DNA of 64,000 nt, taken from NCBI GenBank assembly GCA_905250075.1, contig CAJNOP010000002.1, positions 2,857,867 to 2,921,866 of the forward strand. Direction: 5' to 3'. The DNA comes from Rotaria sp. Silwood1. Its lineage: Eukaryota; Rotifera; Eurotatoria; Philodinida; Philodinidae. The position numbers were made by a program, and so were the translations under genes. The notes below the pieces were generated by a model. It was given only the letters and a program-made list of their open reading frames with translations, was not told where the DNA came from and made no database searches. The stretch's first letter is position 1. The number at the start of each line of letters is the position of its first letter. This document shows, piece after piece, positions 60,052 through 64,000 of the stretch.

Positions 60052-63000
60052 CAAATATACTTTATATTTCTATATCTTTTTTTTGTCTTTTTCTTTGTTT
60101 TTTTTATCTCTCCGTCCGTAGTCCATCGAATAAGATTATCAGTATTACATTTATGTTTTTTTTTCTTTTTGTCTCGTATCATTTTTATCGCTTCTTAATA
60201 ATTGTTTAAGAAAAATAATTGATTATTGACGAAAGAAAATAAACATATGTATAAAATTATATTCTTTTTCTATAATTTATATAATAGAAATGACTTGTTT
60301 GATATTCTTTTTATGTAGGGACGTCCAGACGTCGCGTCAGAAATGCGGAAGTATTCGAGACAGATTAGAAAGTTTTTGATAAAGTTGACCGCATTTGGGA
60401 ATATTCGCGAGTAAAAAAAAAAAAAGGCAATAAAATGCTAGAACTTTGTATGAGAAAAACAAAAATTTTTCATGGTTGAATGAGCTCATCTCTCCTGCTT
60501 GGAACAATCTTGTTTGTATGATTATAATTGTAATTGAGACACTCTTTAGTTATGAGGTTTTGTTAAAAATCGCTTCAGAATATGTTATCCTGACAACTAT
60601 TATTGTAATCTGATAATTATACTAAACCTACATAATACAACGGTATTAAGTACAGATGTCTCACTCGTTGTATGATGCAATAAATAACGAACAAAAAAGA
60701 GATTTGACATTGAGCTAGATATAGTAGAGAAGATCTGATAAAACACAGCTGTTTAATTTAATGTAGTTAAAATGTGTTTCTGTTAATAAAAACGAAAAGA
60801 AATGCGATATCTCGCATTGATTCTACAAAACCATCGTGTAGCTAATTAAACGATTTGGAATTAGAATAAGCTACACTTTTGCGACTGGCGACATTCAAGG
60901 ATTCAGAAAAAATATAGTGTCTAATGTTCACATAAGAATTAATGAAAAGTAGATGTAAGCTCTCTAATACTTTATAAGATAAAGTAATTGGTAAACCAAT
61001 TATCTTCGTGAAACATTCAAAAAAAAACTGCATAGAAACAGTATTGTGTTTTGGTGTAATTTTGAGTTTAACATGTGTCTCAGATAAAGAGACTTTAGAT
61101 CTATAGTTCAAGACATGAGTCAGAGGATAATCTTCTCAAATCTCAATGTTGAGTGAAAAAAAATTCCGTATCTGTTCAGTCAGATGATACTGACTTTTAT
61201 GGATTTTTAGCAAATTTTCGGAGTTTTCATCAAAGGTTCTATGAAATTAAATACCTTTTCTGTACAGTTTTTTGAATGTTTTGTGAAAATGATGGACTCT
61301 AAAGTAATTTTGTCCTATATAGCATCAGAAAAAGACAGATATTTGAAGTTCTTATCCTTCGATTGTTGGAAATTTCAGATTACTAGCTGTTGTAATGGTC
61401 GAGTTATGAAGATAACACCCACCCCTCTTGAATTCTGGAGCATTCATTAGATTTTGTGTTCAAGTATTGCATATGAATATTAGAAACTTCGCCAATATGA
61501 TTGATAAATCTTTGAAAACATAAATCATTTGCTAAGAATCTATCATCGATGTGTAAAATTTGATTATTGTGATGAGTAATTTTTTAAAAATATTTTGCAA
61601 TTGATTCAGTATGTTCATTTTTTTTACTGAAAATAACCTTATTGATAAAACAATTTCCGGCACATCTGTGATATTAAAAATAAGAGAAAAATATTCAAAT
61701 GAAATCGATGGTAACTATTTCGCTCGTTGTTTGATATTTATTGAAAGTTCAAAAATAATTTATATCAAATAGAAATCATCAATTTATTGTATTATTTCTA
61801 CTAATGTAATAAAACTATTTAAAAGCTAAATATTTAAAATGTTGACTTTTGTGAATTAAGACAGAAGAACACGTACCAAAACATTCATTATTGTTCTTTC
61901 CATGTAATTAACAAATCTCAGTCACGAACAGCGCATTTCCGTTAGATTAATGGAATTAAAGACAAATACATGAAATAATAGATTGAGATCGGATTTTTCA
62001 CAAACTATATGGCTTTTTATTTGGAACATCATTTTTTCCTAAAAATTTTGAATAATATCCATTATCTGTTGCTTGAAAAATATCCTTCTTTTTCAGAAAG
62101 AAAACCGAAAGTTTTTTGCGTTTTTTGTCTAATTATGCTTATCTGATCCTGCATCTCAGAATTTTCGAAGTGTGTTCATTGTGATCAATAATTGTTTTTT
62201 TTTGCTTGAAAGAGCATGAAAGGCTCCAATATTTGTTAGGGACCGTCATTTTTTAATTGAACTCTTTTATTATTATACTAAATCTGTTTCTATGAATAGA
62301 TGACAATTTTTTGACAGTATATCGATGTATTCAGCGTGTCGTCATTTTTCTTCGTTTGAAAAATAAAAACTTAGCAAAACTAAAGCTCTATAAAGTTCTA
62401 CATTTTGACATACACATCCAAATAAAAAAAAAATATTAGATATACAGAATGAAGGCCCATAGAGAACCTTAGGTTGTCAAAATGGATATTTCTATAGTAG
62501 CTGTTTCACTATGTGATACCCTAATACCACATGGTGGAATACTTTTCATGAGAAGAAATGTCAACTATAATCTAACCGACGAAACATCTGCTATCAAGAT
62601 ACTGTCAACTGGGCTATTTTTGATTCTTGTCTGGTGAATATCTCTCTCAAACGTCATGATCTAGAGCTGAAAATATCACACGATTTAAATTTACATGATC
62701 TAAAATCAGTTTTTGAGGGTGGAAGGGGATCTGATGTCTTTTCACCATACAATAACATGAAAATCATAAACAAAGAAGGCCCAGTGGAATGAGTATCAAA
62801 GGTCATTTACGTTATTCATTCATTCTTCTATAAACTACTGTAAAACAATGACAATAAAAATAAATAAATTCTAAAATTGAAGGACAAATCATATGAATAG
62901 ATTACTGTTTGCATAAAACATACATTTTCCTTATATTAACTAATACAATAAATGTACAAAGACAGAAAAAAGAAAAAAAAAATATATATATACTGTTAAA

Positions 63001-63117
63001 TTGACAGACGAACAACATTGAAAGGAGAAGTTAAATATTTTTATTTTCATTTGATAAAAGAAAAATAAAAGATATCAATACACATCTGACTAGATGTTTT
63101 CTTCCTTTCATTTCAGC
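60052..63117. other. Intergenic between Ig gene and MEK gene, no gene seen
   Basis: AT-rich. The gene pair is convergent, so both 3' flanks lie here. One imperfect inverted repeat was noted at about 60860-61400. Confidence 0.55.
60860..61400. repeat. Imperfect inverted repeat
   Basis: The reverse complement of about 60955-61060 resembles about 61240-61350. Both arms encode a matching peptide stretch (SMQFFFECFTKI on the minus strand and SVQFFECFVKM on the plus strand), which betrays the hairpin. It is probably a decayed foldback transposon; ends are not defined. Confidence 0.4.
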
Positions 63118-64000
63118 TACATAGCACTTCCACTACGTCGATTATTATTTTCATTGATTGTGTCTGTATCAGCTCCACATGCTTGTCGTATCCATGATGA
63201 AACTTCTTGATTATCATTTTCGGTTTCATATCGTTTATAAAATGAATGATGCTAAGAGCAAGAAAGAAAAATATAAAATTCTTTAATAAAAAATTCTAAA
63301 TTTCATACTAAAAGTATATTTAAATCCGCTCGTTCACTTGTACTTTTTTTTAAACTAAAATAAATCATATAAAATTAGATTAAAATATAAATAAATAAAT
63401 AAACTTACCAACGATCAACAAAATCACAAAATTCCGATGAAAAATGTGATCGTGGTAAACTCGGTGGTGCTTCATTAACAATCCATTCCATTAGTTCAAA
63501 TATAGCTAAACCTTTATAACATCCAAATCCTAAATATTTTTTTTTTGTTTTTTTAAATTAGACAAAAAAAAATGCTAATAATCAATATTAAAATAACCTT
63601 CTGGTCGAGGTCGATTTCCGAGTGGATCTTCTTTAAACAAATTATCAATATCAGGTATTGATGGTGGTGGAATTGGATAGCGACCAACAGCCATTTCGAC
63701 AAGTGAAAGACCTAATGACCATATATCACTCATGATTCCATAGTGCGCACCTTCAAGTCTTTCAGGCTTTGAAAAAAAAAAGAAATATTAAAAGTAATAT
63801 TTAAACAAAAAACAAAATGAACTTTCTTACCGACATATAGGAACGAGTGCCAATGAATGTGTGTAATGTTGAATCAATTAATTGTGCACTAACACCAAAA
63901 TCACATAACTTTATTTCACCTATTTTCAGTATTAATAATTAAATAAAAATAAAATATTATAATAAAAATTAATATTACCTTGAAGATTCACAAGAATATT
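63118..64000 (-). CDS. MAP2K1: MEK1/2-type MAP kinase kinase (3' part)
   Basis: Dual-specificity kinase of the Ras-Raf-ERK cascade. The gene enters from beyond the right edge. Exons seen: 64000-63979 (partial), 63919-63831, 63766-63598, 63529-63409, 63354-63309 and 63251-63118, all in phase; about 193 codons are present. Motifs: [20 protein letters not shown] (catalytic loop end and DFG), activation loop [40 protein letters not shown], and a short proline-containing insert ([11 protein letters not shown]) where mammalian MEK has its longer Pro-rich loop. Then [24 protein letters not shown] and ERADLNILL. In the loop the two phosphosites are Ser and Thr (human Ser218, Ser222). The N-terminal half and start are outside the window. 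Confidence 0.93.

Overview
The window is nuclear DNA of an intron-rich, AT-rich invertebrate. Small introns (about 50-60 bp is common), animal-specific genes (ATF6, MEK1/2, neuronal calcium sensor, Ig-superfamily and SUEL/CUB receptors) and a DUF5672 glycosyltransferase-like gene fit a bdelloid rotifer such as a Rotaria-like species. That assignment is inference: no marker gene in the window settles it. I saw no rRNA, no intact tRNA gene and no CRISPR array.

Layout. 0.5-6.5 kb: two minus-strand genes, transaldolase (2 exons) and a complete 14-exon ATF6-type ER-stress transcription factor with bZIP, membrane segment and luminal domain. 7.2-29.8 kb: about 22 kb of transposon-rich DNA with no intact host gene. 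It holds a MITE inserted into a copy of itself; a Helitron-like end; a 137-bp tandem repeat with pol III-like boxes; a TTAA-flanked foldback; a three-layer nest of DNA transposons, each layer with its own 8-bp target duplication; a 508-bp hAT-like element filled with a 10-bp repeat; a full-length tRNA-derived SINE with a 16-bp duplication; a short LTR retroelement carrying a broken RING-finger ORF and no pol; and a large inverted repeat. 30-33.4 kb: a single-exon DUF5672 gene and its decayed paralogue. 35.5-39.3 kb: two minus-strand genes, a C2H2 zinc-finger protein and a SUEL-lectin/CUB single-pass receptor. 42-45.8 kb: two plus-strand genes, a neuronal calcium sensor and a GT32-type glycosyltransferase. 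45.8-53.2 kb: mostly empty, with one 523-bp hAT-like element built of GGTCCC repeats. 53.2-54.5 kb: two small minus-strand genes, an XTBD protein and an unrecognised 130-residue protein. 58.1-60.1 kb: a plus-strand three-Ig-domain surface protein. 63.1-64 kb: the 3' part of a MEK1/2 kinase, cut by the window edge.

The host genes do not look like one pathway. They are unrelated housekeeping, signalling, secretory and cell-surface genes. Exon models were built by hand, and each junction was checked for GT-AG (one GC-AG) and reading-frame phase.

The most unusual material is mobile. Several hAT-like elements share one architecture (short TIR, 8-bp duplication, interior packed with a short motif private to each element). 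The LTR element carries a RING plus a repeated WPxGTxSWH module. Seven of eight genes with a known start have a 3' splice site 6-35 nt before the ATG, which suggests widespread trans-splicing or 5'-UTR introns.
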